Source of the DNA: Codonopsis lanceolata
Lineage: Eukaryota > Streptophyta > Magnoliopsida > Asterales > Campanulaceae
NCBI GenBank assembly: GCA_013146195.2
Contig: CM028377.1
Span: forward strand, 164,093,824 to 164,157,823
DNA: 64,000 bases
Direction: 5' to 3'
Positions 10,071 to 21,671 of the stretch are shown in pieces (the stretch's first letter is position 1; every line of letters begins with the position of its first letter). The notes beneath the pieces were generated by a model that saw nothing but the letters and a program-made list of their open reading frames with translations, did not search any database and was not told the origin of the DNA. A program made the translations under genes and the position numbers.

Positions 10071-12050
10071 AACATGTCAAATAGATTCATTATTCTACAA
10101 CATGCTCTCAATCATGCATTTATTTCACACGATCACACAAACCACATAAGAACTTCGATTGAGTCTTATAAGCACACATATCAAATATACCCTTCAATCC
10201 ATCCCAAAGTCACGTGAAGCTAATTCATTAGTCTAACGCACTAAATTCATCATGTCAAATAGATATGTCATTCTATAACATGCTCTCGATCATGCATTTA
10301 CTCCACACGATCACACAACCGCATAAGAACTCGATTGAGTCTTACAAGCACACATACATCAAGGCATACTCATCAATCCATCTCAAAGTATCGTAAGCTA
10401 ATTCATTAGTCTAACGAACTACATTCGTCGTAGGGATTGATTGTGGAGTCGTTATTGTTCATAACTCCTAAATTCAACTCCGTGAGTTTTTACACAATTC
10501 AACCGAGAAGAGTATTGATACTATATGTATCACATTGCCTTCTCCTAAGTTCTCCGCTCATTTAGAACTTTATAACTAAGCCGTTCACGTGCTCGAACTA
10601 GCCTTAAACACAATCTCGAAGTTTCAAACCCTAGTTTCTGATTTTGTTAAACCTGAATTGAACCCGAATTCTTTCACAAGAGTTATTCCCAAGCTTAATA
10701 CAAACAACATTCATGCTTTAATAAATGTCAAAATCATAACTTCATAGAGATTTCATAAAATCATACTACATTTTATATGTTGAATTGAAGGTTGTGTCTT
10801 CACAAAAGGTGTTCAAAATCAACATTAAAACAACTATAATGAAGTGGGTCATGCTATTTTGTTTAACATGAAAATCTCAGGGAATTGTCACTCACCTTAG
10901 TCCTATGATTAATGGAGGAATGAGTGATCAAAGCAAGGATTGTTGTAGAGGAGGTTCAGGCCTTCGATTTGGCGGTCTTCACGATCTGACCACCTAACTC
11001 GGGAAATGGTCCTTCAAGTCGGGTGTTCTTGATTTGACGAAAAATGGTGGCGAGCTCGATTCTCTCGAACTTTAGACCAACAATGGCTGGTTTTGATGAA
11101 AGATGGCTTATATACTTGCTCACAAAGCCCCCAATCCAAGTGAAGGGGGCATTATGAGGTTTTCATTGGCTAGTGGCATGCGAGCCATTGATAAGAGATG
11201 ATCTAAGGTTCAAAAGCATCTTAGACAAGTCAACAAAGGTGGCTTTGAGTGCCCAAGGTCGGCCAAGGGGCGGGCACAAGGGTCTTCAACCAAAAACACT
11301 CAAAAACTCAAATAGGCTTGAATTGGCACCTTGCGGTCGCTTCACTTTGGGGCCATGCGACCGCATGGTCCCCCTTCCAGCATTCTCACATTTTTGCATG
11401 CTCAAAGATCTCCACGCGAGCCAGCCTCCAAAACTCATGTGACCGCGAGGTTCTGAACTAAAACTTGTCCTAAACATGTCCAAACTCAAAGGCAACAATC
11501 CTAAGGTGTTACCAAGCCCAAAACAAGTCGGAAACACACCAAACACATTCGTATCAAGCTAAAACATGGCTGGAACCACTCGACAATTGCCAACGAATCA
11601 AACCCGAATCAATCCCAACTCAATCTAGATAGAATGAACATGTATTAGGCTTGTTAAATCATGGTTATTGTATTCAAGTCCTAGAACTCAACCGAACTTC
11701 TCTCGAGACGAAATGAAGGCAATACAAGCAATGATGTACAACCTAAAACACACAAACGAAGCAACGAAGCTCTAAACTCCCAACCAAGCATGAAACAACT
11801 AAGATGAACATTGTAAATCTTGTATGCAAGGTATTAAGATTCTCATGAAACTTGTTAAGGTGCTAACACGCACATTTAACAATTCGAAACAACAACAACA
11901 AGGCATGCAACCCATGGAAGAATACTACTGTTATGATCTTAACCAATTCAATGCCAACTCGATATGAATGAAATGAAGTCTCAAATATGTAAAGACATAT
12001 TATAAACATGTCATAATGATGACAACATGAAATGGGGTTGGGTTCTCACA

Positions 12051-12063
12051 TCCTCCCCCACTT
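12051..12063 (-). other. polypurine tract of the second long-LTR element
   Basis: The minus-strand reading AAGTGGGGGAGGA is identical to the tract at 1095-1107 and fixes the orientation of the LTR at 8836-12050. Confidence 0.88.
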
Positions 12064-12076
12064 AAAAAGGAATTTA

Positions 12077-12176
12077 NNNNNNNNNNNNNNNNNNNNNNNN
12101 NNNNNNNNNNNNNNNNNNNNNNNNNNNNNNNNNNNNNNNNNNNNNNNNNNNNNNNNNNNNNNNNNNNNNNNNNNNN
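12077..12176. other. assembly gap of exactly 100 N
   Basis: The run of N is exactly 100 long, the usual placeholder for a gap of unknown size. The left side ends just inside a chromovirus body and the right side starts inside a different (Tat-type) element. Real sequence of unknown length is therefore missing, and adjacency across this point should not be trusted. Confidence 0.98.
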
Positions 12177-13017
12177 CTTTGTAAGGTCGCTTTTTGCGTT
12201 CTACCTTATTCTTTTCACGTTTTTGTCTCATGACCATAGCTAACTCGGCTAGTAGAGGTTTGTACCCTAAACCAAATGGAGGAATACATTCTTTAAGTTC
12301 ATCCTAGACCAGATTGATAAGCCCATGTTGATTTCTGCCAAGACCCAGACCAGGCATGTAATTCATTTTTTGGAGCATGTTTAATGGGATCATATCTTCG
12401 AAAACTGTGGTTTTCTTTCCAGTGATGTCAGTCTCTCGCCCATATTCAATTGCATTGACTCTGGCTTGAGGGATGACTTCAAAACTAGTTAGGAAGATAC
12501 CCGTGTCGTCGTGCTCCATTTCGAGGATTGGGATATCCCCACTTTCTTTGTTTTCCACGATCTTATCAGCAAGTATGATTATTATATGATCATCGTGGAT
12601 GAACTTGACACGTTGGTGCAGCGAGGAGGCTACCCTTTTTACCCCATGGATCCAAGGACATCCCAGCAATAAACTGAAAGTGTCAAGAATGTCTAGGACT
12701 TGGAATTCAACTGGCATAGTCAGCGACCCAATTGTCATCATCCGAGTTACCACCACTAGGACACATCGACTTGTGTTGTCATATGCCCTTACTGTCTGTG
12801 ACGAAGGAGATAAATCTGAGATCTTTGTCCCCAGTTTTGCTAATGTGCTTGTGGGACATACATTTAGATATGAGCCATTGTCTATCAGGACCCGAGGAAC
12901 CCTTTTTTCCATGACCCCTACAGTAATGTGGAAAGCGTTAATATGGTTGGTTCTTTCCTTTGGTAGATCCAAATCGGTGAACATAATCACATTCCCAAAG
13001 TGTATGTTTCTGATCAT
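12177..13017 (-). pseudogene. pro: Tat/Ogre-like protease with G-patch, broken
   Basis: The open frame 12304-13017 carries a retropepsin-like core (VLIDNGSYLNVCP, with Asp-Asn-Gly for the usual Asp-Thr-Gly at about residue 47; LLGCPWIHG at about 117). The C-terminal part contains a glycine-rich G-patch (MLQKMNYMPGLGLGRNQHG, residues about 214-232). After one in-frame TAG the same frame continues (ECIPPFGLGYKPLLAEL) and runs into the gap. Protease would cut the polyprotein; a G-patch is usually an RNA-binding helper. Upstream it is separated from the gag frame by stops near 13020-13076. Confidence 0.8.
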
Positions 13018-13076
13018 TTGAGTTAACTAGCTTGGAGACGTTTCAATGGGGATGACTGCCTGACTCAGGGACTTGG

Positions 13077-14422
13077 CTAGTGTGTCACGATGATTTTTGC
13101 AAGCACATTGCAGCCCCAAATGGATATGTTAGCCTGGGTTTTCTTCATCTGAGCTAACAGGGTATCTTCCATACTTTTAACCCCAGTGTCAACTTCTTTG
13201 TTTTTTCTAGAGTGGTCACCACTTTCCTGGTTTGGTTGATATGCCCGACCATATCTAGTAAGATGACTGACATCTCCACCAATCCAACTGGTTTTCTCAA
13301 TGCTATTGATAGTTTGACTACTGCCCAAGATAGTGTCCCAAGAGAGCATGTTGCAGCTAAGCTCTTTACTTGAAAGAGAAAGGAACAACGATGTACTATA
13401 ACGACTTTTCATTCCTTTCAAACTTAATGGGTACATAATTTTTTTGTCGACCTCAATCATATTGATTTGAGGTTGTGGGATATTGACTACATTGGGCTGG
13501 GGTGAGGTTTCGATGACTTTATCATCGATTAAATCTTGGATTGCATTTTTGAGTATATAGCACTTGTCGGTGAGATGACCACTGTAGAGATGATACTCAC
13601 AATACTGGGCATGGTTCCATGAGTTAGGTAGAGGATTTGGTGGCATGTAGTTTTCCATGGGTTTTAGCACTCCCTGTGCCATCAGTCCTTGCAATATTAG
13701 TGATTGGGGAGCTTACAATTCATCATAATGCCTATTTCCCCTGTTTGGTCATTTGAAGTTTCTGTTCGACCATTATTCCAAACAACGGTATTGATGGATC
13801 TAACTGCTCCATAGGACCATGGTACAGTGTCGTAGTTTTAGGTAGGGAAGCAGGTTGGTGACATAGTGGGTATATTTCCCACCATGTGGACAGCTTGTCC
13901 TTTTGAGTAGCGAAATGAGCTAGGAGGTGTACCGACTTTTAAATGTCCAGTGCATATATCTTTGTCGATACGGATTCCTATTTCCACTATCTCATTGAAG
14001 TTACCATAAGGGAGATATCTCATGTGCTCCAGGTAAATGGGTAGGAGATTTTTAATGAACATCCTGGCTTATTTAGTTGGATCAGGCCTGTCCAACGTTT
14101 GGGCTATCTTTCTTTTCCACCTGGCTGTAAAATCTACATAGGTTTCCTTTTCCCTTTATGTGCACACCCCAAGTTCCCTTTTATTTTCAGAGCTACTATT
14201 GTCTTTGTACCTCTTTTGGAACTCCTCAGCTATTTGGTCCCAAGTACCCATAGTACTAGTGTCAGCCAGCATTAATAATTGCTTAACTGCCCCTATTAAG
14301 GTGAGATGGAAATTGGAGGTCATTGCTTCAAAACTAGCCCCTCTTGACTGCATGCCAGTAGAGTAAGATTTTAGGTTGGAGATAGGGCGTCCAGTTCCAT
14401 CAAATTTCTTTATGTCAGGCAT
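13077..14422 (-). pseudogene. gag: Tat/Ogre-like gag core and zinc knuckle, broken
   Basis: On the minus strand 14156-14422 reads as a retrotransposon gag core (MPDIKKFDGTGRP, then the FHLTLIGAVKQL helix and WDQIAEEFQKRYKD). 13838-14062 continues it (KNLLPIYLEHMRYLPYGNFNE). 13077-13694 holds the knuckle CEYHLYSGHLTDKC, spaced CX2HX4HX4C, followed by LKNAIQDLIDD. The second metal ligand is His rather than Cys, as in Tat element B. Several stops separate the three pieces, so no working gag is made. Confidence 0.82.
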
Positions 14423-14431
14423 TTTAAATTT

Positions 14432-15055
14432 TTAGGGTAGCATAGCCGAAGGTTGTAGCATTAATGCTCGCGTAGAAAATTCCCCTTTGTTCAAGACCTT
14501 GAGCATCATTCCCTTTAGGTTCTCCATATCTGCCTCTATTTTTGTGGGAGATGGTGTTGGGATATGGTATATATTTGAGGGATTGGGGGCAACTGGGTTT
14601 ATTCCAAACTGAGGTATTTGGTAAGGATTTTGAGGAGGTCGTACATTTGCAGTTTCTGCCTGACGACCTGAATCATTGAAAGGTAGATAGTTCGTCACTT
14701 TTCTTGGCTGGGCATAGCTTCTGAGGTCCATATGTGGGCTATTTTGGAGTGGATTGATGATGGGAAATTGAAGGCCACTTGGATTTTGGGGTATATTGGT
14801 GTTTGGGAAATGATATGGTGGATTTGGCAAGAAAGGGTTAAAATTCTGGTAACAAGTATTTGGTGGGAAATTGGTTATTGGGGTTCTGGTGATTGGTGGA
14901 AGGTTAGTGTTTGGTTGAGGGTTTGGGTTAAGAGGAGTATGAGAAGTAGATGCTTCCTGAGGTGTTGCAGGGAAAATGATTCCCTCAACATTAGGTCTTG
15001 GGTTTTGCATAATGTTTGTGATATGGCCCAATAGGCGATCACTTTGTGCACCCAA
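14432..15055 (-). pseudogene. gag: Pro/Asn-rich N-terminal gag region of the Tat/Ogre-like element
   Basis: The open frame of 207 codons is rich in Pro and Asn (for example PLNPNPQPNTNLPPITRTP), probably disordered, and ends in a short helical stretch (ADMENLKGMMLKVLNKGEF). It stops only ten bases before the gag core frame and must be its N-terminal extension after a stop or frameshift. No domain is recognised in it. Confidence 0.65.
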
Positions 15056-15222
15056 ATTCTAGTCTAACCACTGCTGTATAGCTGGATTAGAAGCATACCT
15101 TGGAGCCCCTGTACCAGTACCCATAGTAGACTGTTCATTCTATGCGGTCATTCTGCTCACATCTGTACCTTCTGCACTGATTCTTATACTCTCTGACCTA
15201 ACCTATGTGCATGTATCATGTA

Positions 15223-15558
15223 TCAAATGACCAGTGCTATCTCTTGCTTTCCAAACTCGGGCCAGGTTTCTGAGGAAAAGGGGTTTAAGGTATCAGAAGG
15301 AAAGGCTCCAAGATTTTCGGTTTGAGTATAGTGTGCCTTTATTATTTTATTATTCATTTTTTCTAAGATTGATCGGACAAGCACATGCTTTGTTTTGACA
15401 GTCTCGGGACTTTTCTTGGAATAATGGATTCCTTCTCCAGAGTATAGAACCTTCGTATTCCACCTGACTTTCGACTTCCCAAGATTTGACAGATCACAGG
15501 CGAAGGGTCTATACTCTTTTCGGGATCCACCATTCAAATGGTCTAGGACAAATACCAT
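15223..15558 (-). CDS. unassigned open frame in the Tat/Ogre-like leader
   Basis: This 111-codon frame (starting MVFVLDHLNGGSRKE) lies between the proline-rich gag frame and the solo LTR. I do not recognise it. Ogre elements carry an extra frame upstream of gag, and this could be a remnant, but nothing in the sequence proves it is coding. The solo LTR inserted 29 bp upstream of its start. Confidence 0.3.
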   Translation of the reverse strand: MVFVLDHLNGGSRKEYRPFACDLSNLGKSKVRWNTKVLYSGEGIHYSKKSPETVKTKHVLVRSILEKMNNKIIKAHYTQTENLGAFPSDTLNPFSSETWPEFGKQEIALVI

Positions 15559-15586
15559 AAAAATTATTGGTCAGCCCATGTGCATA

Positions 15587-17471
15587 TGTAACACCCGAGG
15601 TTTTAGTAAGTTTAATTATCTCATAATTATCTACTTTGGTGCATGTTATAATTGACTGGGCAATACTTTGTTGACTTTTCTTAATTTTATGGTACTAAAT
15701 AATAATAATAATATTAATATTATGATAAATTTAATTAAGTTATGTTGACTATTTTATAGTAGTAAAATGTTATGTTGATCAAAATGCTATAATTGTAATA
15801 ACCGAATTATTAATATTTGGGAATTAATTTTACATTTATTTGTAAGTTTGACTAGTCAATGTTTTGTTTTATTTTAAAATAATACATTAGTTTACTAACA
15901 AATGCATTATGTTAGTATAATAGTATTATATATTATATTATTATATCATTCCTTAGTCTAATGTTGGAAACTTTAGTTAATAGGAAAACCTTTCATACCA
16001 ATTTCATTCTTTGTGCCGTGATTGACTCGGCCTCAATTTCTGACTCAACATTTCATGTCATTTAGTATTTAGTATTAAATGTAAGTTGCTAGCCTAGTTT
16101 TCCTTCTTCACTCGGTCAGTAAGTTTAAGAGATACAGAGTGTGAATTTGAGAGAACAGAGGACGCGAGAACAACAGAGTGTACGAAGGGTTTTTTTTATA
16201 ATTTCTAATTCAAACCTATTTCTTCAATCCAATACCGGGAAAGTTTATGGTTTAGTTTGTGGGTTACTTTAAAGTTATTTTGGCATAATTTAATCGAGTG
16301 AATTTCTACCTTTTTGGTAAGAAATTACTTGCTTATATATGTTCATTGTTGCACCGTCAATAGTCTATTTATCGCGGTTAATATTCGTTATACGTGAAAT
16401 TAATTCGTTACTTGTGGCTAACTTGTGATTAATTGGTTATGTTATTGGTTATTTGATAATAATCTGTGCTTTTAAATATATTTCACAAATTGTTATGTGA
16501 AATACGTGAATTATCAATGTTAAATGGTTGACGAGTTTACTTTATAGCTCGTCGTATTTGTTACAGTTTTGAATAGTCAATAAAGGAATAATCTTTGTGC
16601 ACAATACTTGGAACACCTGGTGGTGTTTGTTATGTGACAATAATCTTTTAGGAAAGTGTAGGGCGACCCCGGACTTGACATGGGGCGAAGGGCAGTGTGA
16701 GCCAAGTGTGGAGCTCTATGTGACCCAACCCTTCGCTAATGGCCATAGCGGAGGTAATACTCTTTAGTGGCACGACTGCCAAGGTTGTAGGGACTTGGCC
16801 TCATGTCGACTTGGTACCCGGGTTGTTAATAATCTAATACTCTTGAAAGTGATTGAATGATGAGAACTACAACAATAATGGGTTATAAGATCGGAAGTGG
16901 ATGATTGGAGATGTATCTCAATCTTATATCCTTAATTGTGTATTTCTTACATCTATGTGACAGTTTATTGATTAAATATTAAATATCATGTTATAAACTC
17001 TTTATATTAATTGTCATCGTGGCATGCTTGATTTGTTGCATCCATTCATAGCATGCATAAGTATAGTGGAACCTTATTGAGTTAAATCTCATTGTTTGTT
17101 TATTTGTTTTCCTTAGATCACAGCCAGGCAAGGAAGTGATCGTGAGGCTTCAAGTGGTCTTGGAGAGTAGGTGGTTATTACTATGGGTAGTTATGGGTTT
17201 TGTCGACCTACCTTTGTATAGAACTCTCAGTTGTTGTAAACCTTCTTTTGGTGGAAGATTGGACGTCTTCCTATTGTGTATAGTTTGGTTGGAGTTTGTA
17301 TAACTCTGGATAGTACTTTCTTTTGGTTTGTTGTATATAGTAGCGCGCACAGTTCTTCTTGCTCTTCCAGCTGTTGTTGGTTTTTCTGTTACAGGTGGTT
17401 TAGTGTTAATAGCAAACCCATCATGCCCGATTTTAGACTCCAGTTTGGGAGTTTGATTTTGGGGCGTGACA
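15587..17471 (+). mobile_element. solo LTR (TGTAACACCC...GGCGTGACA), 1.9 kb
   Basis: The segment starts TGTAACACCCGAGG and ends GGGGCGTGACA, the TG...CA ends of a plant gypsy LTR. It is flanked by GCATA (15582-15586) and ACATA (17472-17476), a 5-bp target duplication with one mismatch. No element body is attached, so it is a solo LTR left by recombination. Orientation is assumed from end similarity and is not certain. Frames inside (for example 17276-17530) look like shadows. A CpG-richer block lies at about 16660-16830. Confidence 0.78.
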
Positions 17472-18296
17472 ACATATATCTTTATTCATTTATGTATATT
17501 TTTGCAACAAGGATTGGCCACCGATTTTGAGGTATAAAAACCGATCGGTCCATGAAGTGTCCTAAAAATCTATATGCTTTTAACGTTAGCTGATGCAGGG
17601 CTAGGCTAGCTTCACCCCGTTGGCCCCTCGATAAGGGGCGCAAAATGTGATAATTTCGGCATAAGTTTTCCGTAGCCTCTCTTTCGAGATCATGGATACC
17701 CGGGCGTGTTTATCGGGTTAAAGGGTAACAGTCGGAATATTTCTACACGAGCGCACGTGTGCAAGTTATCTAAAAAGCAGTAAAGTCTTTTTTTTCAGAT
17801 ATAAAGCAGTAAATGGCATGTCTTTTTGTTCATTTGTTGATTTTCTCGGCTCATTAGTCTGAATCCCCGAAAGGACGGCGCGAGCGAGCGTGACGGCCAT
17901 TCAGATAAATAAATAGAAAGAAAAGTGGGGAAACTATATGTTGCTATTAATTACATTTGGTCTTAATCCCCAAAATAAAATGACAGAATAAAAGAATATT
18001 TAAATATTTACCAGAAACAATAATAAAAACAAAATATAAAAAAGCATTCGCTCTTTTTTTAACTTTTTTATCTTTTCAGGTTGCACTGGTACCCAAAATG
18101 AAGTTGCTGCAAGATTTCACGGTTATGCACACATATATACACAAATATATAAAGATGCAATATTTAAACTGTTAACTAAATATACCTAGCATATTTAGCC
18201 AAAAATCCAAAAGAAAAACTTTTTTATATATACATTAAAAAAAACAAACTGAACCTAGTCCTCCATTTTTATTTTAATATTAAAATAAAAACAACG
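17472..18296 (-). other. leader of the Tat/Ogre-like element, non-coding
   Basis: This stretch lies between the primer site and the first gag-side frames. It is AT-rich in 17930-18290 and has no long frame. It may have included part of an upstream frame or intron, but I see no clear splice or coding signal. Confidence 0.5.
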
Positions 18297-18314
18297 TCCC
18301 CAGCAAAGTCGCCA
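18297..18314 (-). other. primer binding site (tRNA-Arg type)
   Basis: In element sense it reads TGGCGACTTTGCTGGGGA. It matches the tRNA-Arg-type site TGGCGACTCTGCTGGGGA known from Ogre elements apart from one base. It begins three bases after the LTR end (CA, then TAG). Confidence 0.85.
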
Positions 18315-18317
18315 CTA

Positions 18318-19956
18318 TGAGTACCCCGTTTTTCGACTTCTCCCCCGCTACTGAGAAGCGACTGGTTTCTAAAAACCCTTCAAGCGCGTGGAACATGCAT
18401 GACCTCAATTGTGGACTCAAAATATATATAACAGAGTCACCATCTTTATTTTAAGTATAAATAAAGAAAAACAAAAAATAACCCGATTTGTAAAAAGGGT
18501 TCGGAAGCTAAGTTACGAGTTATGAAGGTGTTACGCACCCAACTCGCCCTTTCTGTCTCAAAATAAGTTTTTCGGTTAAATAAGTTTTTCGGTTAAATAT
18601 GCTCAAGCTAGAGCCTTGTTGGAAGGTGTCCTTTGGCTTAAAGATGCTGGATATAGATGAGCTTTCATTGAATTGGATTCTAAAGTTCTTGTTGGATGTC
18701 TTACGGCCAACTATAAAATTCCTTGGCCTTGCTCGGCTATCCTTCATCAAGTTCGGGATATTCAGAAGGATATGGACTTTAAAATTTCTCGCTGCTATAG
18801 GGAGGCCAATAGTGTTGCGGATCTTCTTGCCAATCTGGGCTGTGACTCTAAATCCTCTTCTCAATTCCACGACATTTGTTATGTTCCTTCTTGTATCCAT
18901 GGCTCCATTTTATTGGATAAGTATGGTACTCCTTATATTAGAAGTAGGTCTTAGCCTTTTGGCTTCTGTTTTGTTTTTCTTGTATTTCCTTTCGAGGTTA
19001 GGCTCCTTTGTCCTCCCTTTAAAGGGCAAGGCTGGTTGTCCCCCTCAAGTTTGTACCTTTTATTTTCAATTAATAAAATCACGCAGGGTGCCGCCCCTGC
19101 TTCGCTAAAAAAAAACCTCTTGAAGCGTGAGGGTTTTATCACGTACCAAACCTTCTTCTGGTAGGCTTTAGAGTGCGCTCGCTCTATCCTTCAGGGAGAG
19201 GGAGTCTTTTTGCTGTTGCGGGGTTTCGGGTAGCGTAACTGCTCCTTTTTCTGTTCTTCGCCTCGGGATCTGGGCGGCATAACTGCTTGTTTTTGCTTGT
19301 TTTGCGTGCTTGCTTGCGTCTGAAATCGGGCAGAGCAGCTGCTTGCTTTGGCTAGATCTGGATTCGGGCAGGACAACTGCCCTTTTTGGTTATTTTGAAC
19401 CGGTGAAATAGGGCGGAAACCTAGTTTGGTAGCTATGGTTCACTTTGGCCGGAGGGTTTTAGTGTTTAGGGAGAGATTCGGCAGCTTAGCAGAGCTTAGA
19501 GGTTAGAAGGGAAATAACCTCGGCATTCTCTCGGGAGAGAGTTTTCACAAACTGCGAAGTGTAACTCTTCTTCACTATGTGTAATTGTGCTTTTTTCACT
19601 ACCGAAGGCCTTTATTTATAGGCTGAGATCGGGCTTCCTTCATGGTTAAGGATCATCGCTCTGTGCTTCAACAGCCTTTGTACACGCGAAATAGTTGCAC
19701 CAAAAGCTAGGCCGCACTGCTGATTTGGAGGTTGTGGGCGCGGTTGCAGAGGCTCTCGGGCCTGGATGGGGGAGGCCGCGCAATGGTCCTTTTCCCTTTT
19801 CATTTTTGGCACTTTGGCCCCTGCAATTCACTGTTCATGCATTTTTCTTTTCATTTGCATTTTCAACCCTGTAACTTGACATCCTTAGTCCTTTTAACAG
19901 GTCTTGATATTTTATAACTTGTCATATAACAGGGGTACGAAATTGGGGTGTCTACA
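18318..19956 (-). repeat. 5' LTR of the Tat/Ogre-like element
   Basis: The plus-strand ends are TGAGTACC at 18318 and GTGTCTACA at 19956, giving TGTAGACACCCC as the sense start. The same start and many inner blocks recur in opposite orientation from 62495. In element sense it carries several diverged copies of an AGCAGTTGCTCTGCCC-like motif (19230-19390 here, 63070-63390 in the other copy). A LINE tail interrupts it. Confidence 0.85.
18598..19115 (+). mobile_element. 5'-truncated L1 LINE tail with RNase H remnant
   Basis: The plus-strand frame reads an RNase H end (FIELDSKVLVGCLTANYK after a stop, then REANSVADLLANLGC), a stop after SRS, a 3' UTR and a run of nine A (19107-19115). The 3' UTR (GTCCTCCCTTTAAAGGGC, GGCTGGTTGTCCCCCT, the GCCGCCC..GCTTC end) matches the 3' end of the full LINE at 55369. 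It is a dead 5'-truncated copy dropped into the LTR. At its 5' junction AATAAGTTTTTCGGTTA occurs twice in tandem. Confidence 0.82.
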
Positions 19957-21228
19957 CTAATTTTGTTTAATTTTGTTTGAATGGTTGGTCAAACAAAAAT
20001 AGCATCCAAAATTTTCTTCCCTACGCGAAAGTCAAATAAATTGGTATCTTTTTATTTTATTTTTTGTCCTAAATGGCCAATGAGTGAGGAGAGGAAGAGA
20101 ACGCGTATTTATGTTTGGCCATGGTACATACTAGGTTCTAGGTCTTCTCATTGGACTGATTTCTTTAGGCTTATTTATTTTGAGCTGGTCTTATAAAAAC
20201 TAATTTTGGTTTTGGTCATTTTATTAGTTTACATTATGAAAAATTACGATTCAGTCTCTTTTTCCAAAGTTTTCAACTAATTTACACACCTATATATATT
20301 TTTTGTTACTGGAAAAATGGCGTTTTATGCATCGCAATTCATGAAAGTGCCTCATTTCGTGCATCGCGGTACATGACGAACCTTATTTTGAATTTAACTG
20401 TTAACATATATTTTCTTTTCGTTAATTTAGTGTTATTTTCTATTTTTTGGTTTTTTTAATTACAATTATATATAAACTATATTCCAAAAAATGATGATTC
20501 CCAACATTATAGTCAATTGATAGTTCAAGCAGTTACAAACCATGTTGGCATGTTGCCACCTAATCCATGAGAAAAATATATGAGCAATAAACATAAGTTT
20601 TATCTAGATAGAAACCAAACGTAACAAATGAAATTCAAACCGATTGGAAAAAATAATAAATATATATTATTGAAAAAAAAATGGTTCATTTCATCTTTTA
20701 AAAGAATGTATAGCTAAAATCCAAGGTGGATAAAAAAAATCATATATGAATGTTTTTGAGATCTTAATGGATATTATATTGATTTGATAATTAAAAAAAA
20801 TATCGATTCGATAATTATAAATAAAAACAAATGAAATCGATTGCATGTATATAAAAACACATTAAATCTCTTATGGAATTGGTGTTGAGTTCATAATTCA
20901 AACATGATATACAAGAATTGAAAATGCAAAGATCGCTAAAATTAAAGCTCAAAGATATATCTTAACGCTAATTTCTAGAAATAAAATTAAAGTGCATTGA
21001 GCATGTTTATCTAACAAATTAGATATTCTACATATATACATAATATAAACACATTAAATAGGCAAGTGCACATGTGAATATTCAATTTATACTCATGCTA
21101 ATTAGTATTTGAATTTTCCCACTCATGCTAGCATTATATGAAGACATAAAAGTCATGTAATGATTTTCATGAAGTACTATTCATTATATTATGTATTAGC
21201 ATACTTGAAATGAAAGAAAAATCTCTAC
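19957..21228. other. AT-rich stretch without genes
   Basis: No gene, RNA or recognised repeat is visible. Long runs of A and T are common between 20200 and 21200; frames at 19981-20196 are short and show no domain. Confidence 0.6.
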
Positions 21229-21233
21229 AGATG

Positions 21234-21602
21234 TGTTAACATTGACAAAGGAAAAGGAAAGATTAACAGCCTGAACATCAAGCAAGGAAATGAGATAAGA
21301 GCTTGTGCAAAGTATGGAGAAATGAATAACAAGTTAAGGAGATTTTTGTATTCTGTAGTTAAAGAAAGTTTTAGTTGCTGGAAGTAATTTTCCCATAGTT
21401 CCAGGGGCTGTTTGTAAATAGGTGGTTAGTGATCAGTTGTTTTGTTAGTTAGCTTTAGTTAACCGTATTCTGTTTTTTATCCAAGGCATATATATAGTGC
21501 CTTAGGGTCGTGTATTTTGAGATAATCAATCAGAAATACAAAGAATCATATTCCTTCTTCAAACCAAGATCCAACAGTTTGGATCCAATTACTTTCTTTT
21601 CA
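21234..21602 (+). repeat. 5' LTR of the copia element (369 bp)
   Basis: It runs from TGTTAACATT to TTCTTTTCA and is followed at once by the primer site. The last 100 bp hold a TATA box. Confidence 0.96.
21482..21505 (+). promoter_or_regulatory. TATA box framed by inverted repeats in the copia LTR
   Basis: TATATATAG lies between the complementary arms AAGGCA and TGCCTT. This is a plausible core promoter for the element RNA, about 250 bp into the LTR. The 3' LTR has the same arrangement. Confidence 0.65.
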
Positions 21603-21614
21603 TGGTATCAGAGC
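21603..21614 (+). other. primer binding site (tRNA-iMet)
   Basis: TGGTATCAGAGC follows the LTR end without a spacer and is the standard initiator-tRNA-Met primer site of plant copia elements. Confidence 0.95.
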
Positions 21615-21671
21615 TAAGATCTTGATATCCATTTCAAACATTCTTAATTCTTCATCAATTCTTCTTCTATA

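Larger units (their letters stand above)
8836..12050 (-). mobile_element. 3' LTR of a second long-LTR gypsy element (3.2 kb)
   Basis: It begins TGTGACGACCCGACCC and ends GGTTCTCACA on the plus strand, the same terminal pattern as the chromovirus LTR. It is followed by the same polypurine tract, so it is the 3' LTR of a minus-strand element whose body should lie to the right. The body is missing: an assembly gap starts 26 bp further on. Inside I see only shadow frames. A GC-rich inverted repeat (TGCGGTCGC and GCGACCGCA, about 11333-11365) and two stem-loops are listed apart. Confidence 0.88.
12177..19956 (-). mobile_element. Ty3/gypsy Tat/Ogre-like element, 5' part, with nested insertions
   Basis: Read on the minus strand the order is 5' LTR (18318-19956), tRNA-Arg-type primer site (18297-18314), leader, an unassigned open frame, proline-rich gag start, gag, zinc knuckle, protease with a G-patch. 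RT and integrase are not present before the assembly gap. A solo LTR (15587-17471) and a LINE tail (18598-19115) are nested in it. The same LTR family, in the other orientation, starts at 62495. The tRNA-Arg primer and the G-patch near the protease are features known from Ogre/Tat elements; the exact lineage is an inference. Confidence 0.82.

Noticed and set aside
12599..13021. A 140-codon plus-strand frame
   Set aside because: It is the shadow of the Tat/Ogre-like protease on the minus strand.
17276..17530. An 84-codon Cys/Ser-rich plus-strand frame as a small secreted peptide
   Set aside because: It lies across the end of the solo LTR and continues into the Tat/Ogre-like leader, so it is a chance frame.
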